DNA from: an uncultured beta proteobacterium
GTDB lineage: Bacteria; Pseudomonadota; Gammaproteobacteria; Burkholderiales; Rhodocyclaceae
Assembly: GCA_903917505.1 (NCBI GenBank)
Contig: CAIXAY010000509.1
Span: 1 to 7,033 of the forward strand
DNA: 7,033 nucleotides
Reading direction: 5' to 3'
Made by a program: the position numbers and the translations under genes. Under the pieces are notes generated by a model. That model was not told the DNA's origin, ran no database searches, and saw only the letters and a program-made list of their open reading frames with translations. Below, piece after piece: positions 1 to 7,033 of the stretch (the stretch's first letter is position 1; every line of letters begins with the position of its first letter).

Positions 1-44
1 CCTTGCGTGATAACGCGTGTATTTCTGTTGATGAGTATCGACAT
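1..44 (-). CDS. sucD: Succinyl-CoA synthetase alpha subunit, N-terminal fragment (cut by window edge)
   Basis: Only the first 14 codons lie inside the window. They read MSILINRNTRVITQ, which matches the usual SucD N-terminus (MSILIN followed by a short stretch leading into the CoA-binding Rossmann fold). The ATG is 7 bp after the sucC stop codon, with a Shine-Dalgarno sequence in between. SucD carries the phosphorylated histidine and, with SucC, converts succinyl-CoA plus ADP/GDP and phosphate to succinate, CoA and ATP/GTP in the cytoplasm. The gene is truncated only because the window ends. Position after sucC is the standard order, so the call is firm despite the short length. Confidence 0.93.
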   Translation of the reverse strand, partial: MSILINRNTRVITQ

Positions 45-46
45 AG

Positions 47-51
47 CTCCC

Positions 52-52
<1 letters not shown>
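47..52 (-). promoter_or_regulatory. sucD ribosome binding site overlapping the sucC stop codon
   Basis: On the minus strand the junction reads AAG TGA GGGAGCT ATG. The purine-rich AGGGAG uses the last base of the sucC TGA stop and sits just before the sucD ATG. This arrangement suggests that ribosomes finishing sucC help initiate sucD (translational coupling), which would keep the two subunits near equal amounts. The coupling itself is inferred. Confidence 0.7.
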
Positions 53-1227
<1,175 letters not shown>

Positions 1228-1230
1228 GCG

Positions 1231-1238
1231 CCTTCCTT
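1231..1238 (-). promoter_or_regulatory. sucC ribosome binding site
   Basis: The minus strand reads AAGGAAGG, ending 3 bases before the ATG at 1227 with its AGGA core about 7 bases away. It is a strong Shine-Dalgarno match and fixes the sucC start. I see no convincing separate sigma-70 promoter in the 48-bp gap behind it, which favours cotranscription with the upstream DUF2889 gene. Confidence 0.75.
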
Positions 1239-1275
1239 GGCTTGGGTTGAAGAATCGACTTTCTGGCTTGAGTCC

Positions 1276-1821
1276 TTACGGGGCTTGCTTGCGATACCAG
1301 CGCGGATAATAGCGCCGAACCGTTTCCGAATGCGTATCCAGGGCATGACAGCGATCGAGCTGATACGGCTTGTGCCCGTCATCCTTGTCGAGCACTTCGC
1401 CGGCCAGGGTCTGCAGGGCCGCCGTCGGCAGCAGCATCAAGAGCTCGCTGATGTGGGTGCAGCCGTGCGTGCCGCCGAACATCGCCTTGACCGCCCGGAG
1501 AAAACCGTGCATCAGATTCAAGCCGACGATGCGCGAATAGTCGGGCGCGATGCCCTCGCACGAGCCCGGATAAGGCGCGGCATCGGTGCAGGCCGCCGCA
1601 TCGACGATGGTCATCGCGGTATCGAAGGTCACCCGCACGCGCATCGCATGCACCGCATCGCCGGCCTTGAGCAGGCCGGTATGCAAGGGGTAGTCCTGGT
1701 CTTTCGTGTCGACGAGCGCCGCCTCGACCTCCCACAGACCATCGCCGCGCTTGTAGCCGTCAATCGTGACGCGGCGCTGATGAATACGGACGCGCTCGGC
1801 GCAAGGTGCGGGAAGTGGCAT
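1276..1821 (-). CDS. DUF2889 domain-containing protein of unknown function
   Basis: The 181-residue product resembles the DUF2889 family over its whole length. Visible family-like features are an N-terminal RRVTIDGYKRGDGLWEVEA block (about residues 16-34), which typically begins these proteins, two cysteines at 78 and 88, and a GGTHGCTHISELL block at 116-128. A further cysteine is at 158. The conserved Cys and His residues could bind a metal, but that is inference; the family has no assigned biochemical role that I know of. No signal peptide or membrane segment is visible, so it is probably cytoplasmic. The frame is open 10 codons further to a TTG at 1851, but that TTG overlaps a possible -10 box and lacks a ribosome site, so the ATG at 1821 was chosen. 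Even this ATG has no strong Shine-Dalgarno sequence. The gene lies 48 bp upstream of sucC, an association I recall in other betaproteobacteria, often with recX on its other side; here recX is absent and a chemoreceptor takes that place. Confidence 0.85.
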   Translation of the reverse strand: MPLPAPCAERVRIHQRRVTIDGYKRGDGLWEVEAALVDTKDQDYPLHTGLLKAGDAVHAMRVRVTFDTAMTIVDAAACTDAAPYPGSCEGIAPDYSRIVGLNLMHGFLRAVKAMFGGTHGCTHISELLMLLPTAALQTLAGEVLDKDDGHKPYQLDRCHALDTHSETVRRYYPRWYRKQAP

Positions 1822-1850
1822 CGTCGACTCGGAGATGATTTCTCGGGGCA

Positions 1851-1856
1851 ATTATG
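1851..1856 (-). promoter_or_regulatory. Possible -10 box for the DUF2889-sucC-sucD transcript
   Basis: The minus strand reads CATAAT here, five of six matches to TATAAT, within an AT-rich patch (about 1851-1880) that stands out from GC-rich surroundings. No good -35 box is found at 16-18 bp spacing; TAAATT at 17 bp is poor. Transcription would begin near 1844, giving a leader of about 20 nt before the ATG at 1821. It is a motif-based suggestion only. Confidence 0.35.
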
Positions 1857-1918
1857 TTCTGGAAACTTTTTCTAATTTAGCACAAGCGGCGCGCGCCCTG
1901 TTGCTTGCCCGCCGCTAT

Positions 1919-1936
1919 CGTAGCGCTCGTAGCGCT
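1919..1936. repeat. Tandem 9-bp duplication in the gap downstream of the chemoreceptor
   Basis: CGTAGCGCT occurs twice in immediate succession. Each copy contains the palindrome AGCGCT. The 1857-1983 gap between the DUF2889 gene and the receptor gene otherwise holds only the AT-rich promoter patch and a GC-rich hairpin; no credible small gene is seen in it. Confidence 0.6.
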
Positions 1937-1944
1937 TCGCCGCC

Positions 1945-1963
1945 GGGGCCGGCCATGCGCCCC
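1945..1963. other. GC-rich hairpin after the chemoreceptor gene; not a canonical terminator
   Basis: GGGGC and GCCCC arms flank a 9-base loop, and pairing can extend outward by about three more base pairs with one mismatch. It lies 20-40 bases past the receptor's stop codon on the minus strand, where a transcript end would be expected. The minus strand continues GGCGGCGAAGCG with no run of T, so it does not fit an intrinsic terminator. It could stabilise the 3' end or act in a factor-dependent terminator. Confidence 0.35.
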
Positions 1964-1983
1964 GCCGCGGCCCCCATGGAAGT

Positions 1984-3618
1984 TCAAATGGTGAACTGAT
2001 TGACCGCCTTGTTCATGCGATCGACGTTTTCGCCGAGCTTATGCACCAGACCCTCGGTCTGATTGACGACGGCAACGTTCTGCTCGGTCATCGTCGCCAC
2101 CTGCTCGACGTTCTGCGCCAGCTGTGTCATCGCCTCCTGCTGTTCGGACGAGGCGTGCGAAATTTCATTGACGCGCTGGATGGTGTCGTCCATTTCGTGC
2201 TTGATGCGCTGCAGGGCGTCCTGCGAGGAGTGCACCAGCGCGACCCCTTCTTCGACCTGCGCGGCGCCGGAGCGCATGCCATCGACGGCGCTCTTGGTAT
2301 CGTTCTGGATCAGCACGATCATGCTGCTGATTTCCTGGGTCGCCTTGGCCGTGCGCTCGGCCAGCTTGCGCACCTCGTCGGCTACGACGGCGAAGCCGCG
2401 TCCCTGCTCGCCGGCGCGCGCGGCTTCGATCGCCGCATTGAGCGCGAGCAGGTTGGTCTGGTCGGCGATTTCCTTGATGACGCCGGCGATCTGGCTGATT
2501 TCGGCCGAGCGCTGGCCGAGCGTTTCGACCTGCGCCGCCGACCCCTTGACCGTTTCGGACAGCGAATTGATGGTCACGCAGGCGGCGCCCGAACGCTCGG
2601 CGCCTTCCCGCGAAACTTCGCCGGCGTTCATCGCCACGTCCTTGGTCGAACGCGCGTGCTCGGCCACTTCGCCGATCGACACGGTCACTTCCTCGACGGC
2701 CGCGGCGGCGGCCGATGTCGCTTCGCTCTGCTTTTGCGCCGAGACGAAGACGGCGCGGATGCCGCTATCGACTTCGCGCGTCGCGTCCTCGACGTGCCGC
2801 GCCATATCCGCCATGCCCTGCACCGTCGCCTGAACCGATGCGACGAAGATGTCCATCTGATTGGCCACGACACCGAGCAGGTCGGAACGCCCGGTGACGA
2901 GGCGCCGCTTGAGGTTGCCCGTCGACAGCACGCTCTCGATCCAGCTGGCGATCGCCGTGAGGTCGCGATTGAGCCGCGGCACGAAGAAGGCGACAAAATA
3001 AAGCGCATACAACGCGCATACGGTCATCAAGCCGGTCTGCAGGTTCACGGCCCACGCGGCCCCCGAATATTTCTCGGCCGCTTCGCTGAGGCCAAGCACG
3101 ATGACCAGAAGGCTCATGATGGTCATCTGAGCGCGCAGCGACACGAGCGACTTCAGCCACGCCGAGCGCTGGTGGATGACTCGCCCATGCTCGACGGCGA
3201 GGTTGGCGTTCCCGTCCTTGATGCGTCGATAGGCGTCCGCTGCGGCGTCGATTTCGACACGCTCGGGGCGGCTGCGCACCGACTGGTAGCCGACCACCCG
3301 GCCCGCGTCGCGCACCGGCGACACATTGGCCACCACCCAGTAGAAGCCGCCATCCTTGCGCCGATTCTTGACGACGCCGCGCCACGGCAGGCCGGCCTGC
3401 AAGTCGCGCCACATGTCGGCAAACGCCGCCTCGGGCATATCGGGATGGCGCACCAGATTGTGCGGCTGACCGACCATTTCCTCGCGCGTGTAGGCACTGA
3501 CCTTGCAAAAGGCTTCGTTAGCCTCGGTGATGTTGCCTTGCAGGTCGGTGCGCGAATAGATGAATTCGTTTTCTGGCAGCAAAGTTTCGCTATTCGTAAC
3601 CGGGGAGTTATTGCGCAT
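1984..3618 (-). CDS. aer: Aer-like PAS-domain methyl-accepting chemotaxis protein (redox/energy taxis receptor)
   Basis: This 544-residue receptor resembles E. coli Aer, including nearly the same length at the front. The PAS domain (about residues 16-118) has NEAF at 34-37, [20 protein letters not shown] at 51-70, [18 protein letters not shown] at 78-95 and a GYQSVRS block at 110-116. N34, R57, H58, D60 and W70, which I recall as positions important for FAD binding in Aer, are all kept at the same numbering. Hydrophobic segments at about 163-177 and 193-215 are separated by only about 15 residues, so there is no real periplasmic sensor. A HAMP-like stretch follows (about 214-265). The signalling domain runs to the end, with the highly conserved hairpin [20 protein letters not shown] at 383-402, continuing through [21 protein letters not shown]. 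There is no C-terminal CheR-docking pentapeptide of the NWETF type. The likely role is to sense redox or electron-transport state through FAD and signal to CheA/CheW. The frame stays open upstream to 5076, but the start at 3618 has a strong Shine-Dalgarno site and the PAS homology begins there. The symbol is by similarity; other PAS-MCPs are possible. Confidence 0.9.
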   Translation of the reverse strand: MRNNSPVTNSETLLPENEFIYSRTDLQGNITEANEAFCKVSAYTREEMVGQPHNLVRHPDMPEAAFADMWRDLQAGLPWRGVVKNRRKDGGFYWVVANVSPVRDAGRVVGYQSVRSRPERVEIDAAADAYRRIKDGNANLAVEHGRVIHQRSAWLKSLVSLRAQMTIMSLLVIVLGLSEAAEKYSGAAWAVNLQTGLMTVCALYALYFVAFFVPRLNRDLTAIASWIESVLSTGNLKRRLVTGRSDLLGVVANQMDIFVASVQATVQGMADMARHVEDATREVDSGIRAVFVSAQKQSEATSAAAAAVEEVTVSIGEVAEHARSTKDVAMNAGEVSREGAERSGAACVTINSLSETVKGSAAQVETLGQRSAEISQIAGVIKEIADQTNLLALNAAIEAARAGEQGRGFAVVADEVRKLAERTAKATQEISSMIVLIQNDTKSAVDGMRSGAAQVEEGVALVHSSQDALQRIKHEMDDTIQRVNEISHASSEQQEAMTQLAQNVEQVATMTEQNVAVVNQTEGLVHKLGENVDRMNKAVNQFTI

Positions 3619-3621
3619 ATT

Positions 3622-3627
3622 CTTCCT
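3622..3627 (-). promoter_or_regulatory. Ribosome binding site that fixes the receptor start
   Basis: The minus strand reads GTGAGGAAGAAT before the ATG at 3618, with the AGGA core 5 bases from the start codon. It decides between this start and the much longer open frame that runs back through the antisense strand of the peptidase gene. Confidence 0.75.
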
Positions 3628-3682
3628 CACGAAAACCTCGGTCACCGCGACCATTGACGCCTGCGCCCCACGCGCGTCGCAT

Positions 3683-3711
3683 AGAATATTACAAAGCGGC
3701 GCGCTAGTCAT
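3683..3711 (-). promoter_or_regulatory. Possible sigma-70 promoter for the Aer-like receptor
   Basis: On the minus strand ATGACT (3706-3711, four of six to TTGACA) and TATTCT (3683-3688, four of six to TATAAT) are separated by exactly 17 bp inside an AT-rich island. Transcription would begin near 3676, leaving a leader of roughly 58 nt. I looked for a flagellar sigma-28 pattern (TAAA, 15 bp, GCCGATAA), common for chemotaxis genes, and did not find one. Weak evidence. Confidence 0.3.
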
Positions 3712-3766
3712 ATAACTTTTGTCGTAAGACCACGGCACCGTCCGGCAGCCGCATGCCGATTGCCCG

Positions 3767-3772
3767 TAGAAT
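3767..3772 (+). promoter_or_regulatory. Possible -10 box for the M61 peptidase gene
   Basis: TAGAAT matches five of six positions of TATAAT and lies 29 bp before the peptidase ATG, so transcription could begin near 3779. No recognisable -35 box sits at the proper spacing. Suggestion only. Confidence 0.25.
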
Positions 3773-3801
3773 GATGCGCAAACCGACTCTCCAGCAACCC
3801 G

Positions 3802-5574
3802 ATGAAAACCATCCCTATCCGCTACGCCATCCGCCCGGCGAATCCCGCGGCGCACCGCTTTGAAGTGAGTTGCAGCGTCGCGGCACCGGATCCGTCCGGC
3901 CAGCAGTTCGCTCTGCCGGCCTGGATTCCCGGCAGCTACCTGATCCGCGACTTTGCCCGGCACATCGTCGCGATCCGCGCCGAGTGCGCTGGCCAGCCGG
4001 TGGCCTTGGAAAAGCTCGACAAGCACACCTGGCAGGCCGCGCCAGGGAAGCGCCGCGGCGCGCTCGTCGTGACCTGCGAAATCCACGCCTGGGACCTCTC
4101 GGTGCGCGGCGCCCACCTCGACGAAACGCACGGCTTCTTCAACGGTGCCAGCGTCTTTCTGCGCGTCCTCGGCCAGGAAGAAAACGCTTGCCTGGTCGAT
4201 ATCCAGCCGCCCGCAGCCAGCGCCTGCCGCGACTGGCGCCTGGCCAGCGCGCTGTCGCCGGCGCGCGGCGAAAAGCGCTGCGCGAAGCCGCACGGTTTCG
4301 GCCTTTACGCCGCCGCCAGCTACGACGAACTGATCGACCATCCGGTCGAGATGGGCCGCTTCACCCTGGCCGGCTTCGAGGCCGGCGGCGTTGCGCACGA
4401 AATCGCCATCACCGGCCGGCACGATTGCGACATCGAGCGTCTTACCGCCGACCTCGCGCGCGTCTGCGCATGGCAGATCGGATTGTTCGGCGCGCCGGCG
4501 CCGATGCGCCGCTACACTTTTCTGGTCACGGCGGTCGGCCAGGGCTACGGCGGTCTCGAACACCGCGCCTCGACCGCCCTGCTCTGCTCGCGCTACGACC
4601 TGCCGACGCGTGGCATGCAAGGCATCAGCGCCGGTTACCGCACTTTCCTCGGCCTGTGCAGCCACGAGTATTTCCACGCCTGGAACGTCAAGCGCATCAA
4701 GCCCGCCGCGTTCACGCGCTGCGATCTGAACCGCGAAAACTACACGACGCTGCTCTGGGCCTTCGAGGGTTTCACCTCGTATTACGACGACCTCGCGCTG
4801 CTGAAGAGCGGCGTCATCGAACTGGCCGATTGGCTGGAAGTCACCGCCAAGACGATCAGCGAGGTGCAGCGCACACCCGGGCGCCGGCGGCAAACGCTCG
4901 CCGAAGCGAGCTTTGACGCCTGGAGCAAGTTCTATCGGCCGGATGAGAACAGCCCCAATGCGCAGGTCAGCTACTACGCCAAGGGCGCGCTGTTCGCCCT
5001 GGCGCTCGACCTCACCCTGCGCGCCGGCACGCAGGGCCGCGTCGCGCTTGACGATGTCATGCGCGGCCTGTGGCAACAGTACGGCATGACCGGCGAGGGC
5101 GTCGGCGACGACGATATCGCGCGCATCGCCGAAACGCTCTCCGGGCTGAACCTGCGGCGCTTGTTTGCCGATGGCGTATACGGCACGCGCGAGCTGCCGC
5201 TGGCGAAACTGCTCGCTCCCTTCGGCATTACGCTGGCATGGGAAAAAGTCGGCGGGCCGTCACTCGGCGTCAAGACGGCGAATGCCGGCGATCAGATCAA
5301 GCTGGCGACCGTCTATGACGGCGGCGCGGCGCAGGCCGCGGGCCTGGCGGCAGACGATATCCTCGTCGCCATCGACGGCCTGCGCGTCACGCCGGCGAGC
5401 CTCGATCAGCAGCTCGGCCGTCATCGCCCGGGCGACACGCTCGCGGTCCACGCATTCCGCCGCGACGAACTGATGCAGTTCAGCGTACGCCTCGCACCGC
5501 CCGCCGACGAAAACGCCAGTCTCGTCGTCAAGCCCGGCGCCAACCGCCTGCGCAAGGCGTGGCTGGGCGCGTAG
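3802..5574 (+). CDS. M61-family zinc metallopeptidase with C-terminal PDZ domain (glycyl aminopeptidase-like)
   Basis: The 590-residue product has the three-part layout of M61 peptidases: an N-terminal beta-rich domain (about 5-175) containing [18 protein letters not shown] (residues 38-55), a thermolysin-like catalytic region (about 240-390), and a PDZ domain (about 488-568) with the [20 protein letters not shown] core. GGLEH is at 250-254. The zinc-binding HEYFH motif is at 288-292, followed by AWNVKRIKP. The third ligand is probably E322 in [11 protein letters not shown]. All expected catalytic residues are therefore present. M61 enzymes remove N-terminal glycine or alanine residues; the true substrate here is unknown. 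There is no signal peptide or membrane helix, so it is probably cytoplasmic, which is common among proteobacterial members of this type. The start at 3802 is the first in-frame start after a stop at 3772-3774 and fits family N-termini, but no Shine-Dalgarno site is visible. The gene is divergent from the receptor and its last 47 bp overlap the convergent MATE gene. Confidence 0.94.
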   Translation: MKTIPIRYAIRPANPAAHRFEVSCSVAAPDPSGQQFALPAWIPGSYLIRDFARHIVAIRAECAGQPVALEKLDKHTWQAAPGKRRGALVVTCEIHAWDLSVRGAHLDETHGFFNGASVFLRVLGQEENACLVDIQPPAASACRDWRLASALSPARGEKRCAKPHGFGLYAAASYDELIDHPVEMGRFTLAGFEAGGVAHEIAITGRHDCDIERLTADLARVCAWQIGLFGAPAPMRRYTFLVTAVGQGYGGLEHRASTALLCSRYDLPTRGMQGISAGYRTFLGLCSHEYFHAWNVKRIKPAAFTRCDLNRENYTTLLWAFEGFTSYYDDLALLKSGVIELADWLEVTAKTISEVQRTPGRRRQTLAEASFDAWSKFYRPDENSPNAQVSYYAKGALFALALDLTLRAGTQGRVALDDVMRGLWQQYGMTGEGVGDDDIARIAETLSGLNLRRLFADGVYGTRELPLAKLLAPFGITLAWEKVGGPSLGVKTANAGDQIKLATVYDGGAAQAAGLAADDILVAIDGLRVTPASLDQQLGRHRPGDTLAVHAFRRDELMQFSVRLAPPADENASLVVKPGANRLRKAWLGA

Positions 5575-6922
5575 GGCACGTTAGCGCGAGGCGCAGCGCC
5601 CGCCACAGCAAGCCGCCGAGCAGGGCGGCGGCGAGCGCCACACTGGCTAGCCCGGCGATCCAGAAACCGGCGACACCGAGCGGCGCGGCGATGCCGAAAG
5701 CGAGCCACCAGCCGCCGAGCAGGCCGACCAGCCAGAAGCAGACGATGTGCACGAACATCGGCACGAAAGTGATCTGATAGCCGCGCAAGGCGTAAGCGGC
5801 CACCGTCTGCAGCGCATCGAAGACCTGGTAGACGGCCACATAGACGATCAGTGAAAGCGCCACCGCGCGCACTGCCGGATCGCTCGTATTCGCTGCGATG
5901 ATGGCTTGCGCGGTCAGCCAAAGCAACACGCCGAGGATGGTCGCCAGCGCACCGGCAAGCAGCAGTCCGGCGCCAGCGGCGGCGCGGGCGCGGCGCCAGT
6001 CGCGCGCGCCCGCGGCCTGCCCGACCTGCGCCAGCGTAGCCATGGCCAGTGCCAGCGGCAGCATGTAACAGATCGCCACCAGGTTGGCGACGATGCGGTG
6101 GCCCGCGACGACGGTCGCGCCAAGTTGGGCGACGAAAAGCGCGATCAGGGTAAATGCGGAAATCTCGACCAGCGTCGAAAAGCCCATCGGCAAACCGAGC
6201 CGCAGCAGCTCGCGCTGCGCCGCGCGGCGCGGCACCTGCCAGCCGTGCAGCAAACGATACGACGCGAAGGTCGAGCTGTTGATCATATGCACGCCGCCGC
6301 AGCCGAGCGCGGCCCAGCCGACGAGAACGTTCGACGCGCCGCAGCCGAGCACCCCCGTGAAATCTGCGCCCATTGGCGCGAAGCGGCCGCCGACCAGCAG
6401 CCAGGCTACGACCCCGTGCAACAATGTGCTGCCCAGCGAAATGAGCATCAGCGGACGCGGCTGCCCGAGGGCATTGGCAAAAGCGTAGAAAGTCCGGTAC
6501 AGCAGGGCCGCCGGAATTCCCCAGGCGAGCAGCGCCAGATAGGCGCGGACCTTGGTCTCGATGCCCGGGTCTATCGTTGCCAGGGCGAGCAGCGCATCGG
6601 GATGGCGGAGAAAGAGGATAGCGGGAACGGCAAGCAGCAGCGCCAGCCAGAAAGCCTGCTGCAGGCTGCCGGCGATTTCGGCATCGCGCCCGGCGCCCTT
6701 GTGCTGCGCGACGATGGGGGCGACGGCCTGGACGATGCCGGCCAGGGCGACGATGACCGCGACGTAAATCCCGCTGCCGACGGCGACCGCCGCGAGGTCC
6801 TCGGTGCCGTAATGGCCCAGCAGCACGGTGTCGATGACCACCATGCCCATCGACGCCAATTGTGCAATCAGCATCGGCGCCGCATGGCGCAGGATAGAAC
6901 GGGACTGGTGGGCAAACATCAT
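5528..6922 (-). CDS. MATE family multidrug efflux transporter (NorM-type)
   Basis: The 464-residue inner-membrane protein has the two-lobed, about 12-helix hydrophobic pattern of MATE exporters. The first lobe opens with MLIAQLASMGMVVIDTVLLG (17-36), continues with DLAAVAVGSGIY (42-53) and has QAVAPIVAQHKGAGRD at 65-80. The second lobe starts near 240 and includes LGLPMGFSTLVEISAF (242-257) and VFDALQTVAAYALRGYQ (367-383). D31, E253 and D369 fall where I recall the cation-coupling acidic residues of Vibrio NorM, so export driven by sodium or protons is plausible. Substrates, probably cationic drugs or metabolites, cannot be told from sequence. The frame extends 20 codons upstream to a GTG at 6982, but that GTG lies inside a palindromic repeat and the extra residues do not look like MATE sequence, so the ATG at 6922 was chosen; the next codon is also ATG. 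No clear ribosome site is seen. The 3' end overlaps the peptidase gene tail to tail, giving a polar tail [17 protein letters not shown]. Confidence 0.94.
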   Translation of the reverse strand: MMFAHQSRSILRHAAPMLIAQLASMGMVVIDTVLLGHYGTEDLAAVAVGSGIYVAVIVALAGIVQAVAPIVAQHKGAGRDAEIAGSLQQAFWLALLLAVPAILFLRHPDALLALATIDPGIETKVRAYLALLAWGIPAALLYRTFYAFANALGQPRPLMLISLGSTLLHGVVAWLLVGGRFAPMGADFTGVLGCGASNVLVGWAALGCGGVHMINSSTFASYRLLHGWQVPRRAAQRELLRLGLPMGFSTLVEISAFTLIALFVAQLGATVVAGHRIVANLVAICYMLPLALAMATLAQVGQAAGARDWRRARAAAGAGLLLAGALATILGVLLWLTAQAIIAANTSDPAVRAVALSLIVYVAVYQVFDALQTVAAYALRGYQITFVPMFVHIVCFWLVGLLGGWWLAFGIAAPLGVAGFWIAGLASVALAAALLGGLLWRALRLALTCPTRPATPCAGGWRRA

Positions 6923-6980
6923 TGCGCCAAAGGCTGCTAGAGGGGTACCGCCTGAAGAAAAATGCCGAATAGGACGTCGC

Positions 6981-7033
6981 ACCGGCGCATGCCGGTGTCC
7001 AGCGCCTTTCTGGGTTCCGGCTTGCGCCGGAAC
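6981..7033. repeat. Paired palindromes resembling a dispersed REP/dRS3-like intergenic repeat, reaching the window edge
   Basis: Two perfect hairpins with related arms stand next to each other. ACCGGC and GCCGGT (6981-6986 and 6991-6996) flank a 4-base loop GCAT; GTTCCGGC and GCCGGAAC (7014-7021 and 7026-7033) flank TTGC. The 17-bp spacer itself contains CCAG...CTGG arms. This pattern of CCGGN4-6CCGG-type hairpins joined by a TCCAG...CTGG linker looks like short dispersed repeats seen between genes of many proteobacteria. The element sits upstream of the MATE gene and probably continues past the window. Neither hairpin is followed by a T run inside the window. Only one unit is visible here, so its repeated nature is inferred. 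Confidence 0.6.

Noticed and set aside
2041..3657. A 538-residue plus-strand open frame opposite the receptor gene
   Set aside because: It is a mirror of the receptor's codon pattern, His/Arg/Asp-rich, with no recognisable domain or ribosome site.
3662..3801. Flagellar sigma-28 or sigma-54 promoter in front of the chemoreceptor or peptidase
   Set aside because: No TAAA-N15-GCCGATAA match was found. A GGCAC...GGCAG stretch on the plus strand near 3735 has GG-GC spacing one base short of the sigma-54 rule.
3619..5076. An open minus-strand frame extending the receptor upstream by 486 codons through the whole antisense of the M61 gene
   Set aside because: The extension is antisense to a peptidase gene with all its motifs, shows no domain of its own that I recognise, and the receptor has a strong ribosome site and Aer-like N-terminus at 3618. 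Long antisense frames are common in GC-rich genes.
5906..6940. A 344-residue plus-strand open frame opposite the MATE gene
   Set aside because: It is Gln/Arg/Ala-rich low-complexity reading on the strand opposite a clear membrane transporter.
6923..6982. Start of the MATE gene at the GTG at 6982
   Set aside because: The GTG lies in the arm of a palindromic repeat, and the 20 added residues (rich in Gly, Arg and Pro) precede the normal MATE N-terminus.

Overview
This is a GC-rich, gene-dense stretch of a bacterial chromosome, most likely from a betaproteobacterium (Rhodocyclales or a neighbouring order). The assignment is inference from three things: a DUF2889 gene directly upstream of sucC-sucD, an M61 peptidase with a PDZ domain, and the composition. 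The window holds five complete genes and the first codons of a sixth. I see no tRNA, rRNA, CRISPR array, phage gene or transposase.

Layout. Positions 1-1821, minus strand: a DUF2889 protein gene, then sucC (succinyl-CoA synthetase beta subunit), then the first 14 codons of sucD, read in that order as a probable operon. Positions 1822-1983 are non-coding, with a possible promoter for the DUF2889 gene, a 9-bp tandem duplication and a GC-rich hairpin. Positions 1984-3618, minus strand: an Aer-like redox/energy-taxis receptor (PAS, two membrane segments, HAMP-like region, chemoreceptor signalling domain). Positions 3619-3801 form a divergent promoter region. Positions 3802-5574, plus strand: a cytoplasmic M61-family metallopeptidase with a C-terminal PDZ domain. 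Positions 5528-6922, minus strand: a NorM-type MATE efflux transporter that converges on the peptidase and overlaps its 3' end by 47 bp. The right edge (6981-7033) carries a pair of short palindromes that look like a dispersed intergenic repeat.

The genes are mostly housekeeping or environmental-response functions and do not form one pathway. sucC and sucD encode the two subunits of one TCA-cycle enzyme. The receptor, peptidase and transporter are neighbours with no visible functional link. I looked for a hidden system and did not find one. The points most worth a second look are the edge repeat, the convergent gene overlap, the DUF2889-sucCD linkage, and the very well conserved FAD-type PAS domain in the receptor.
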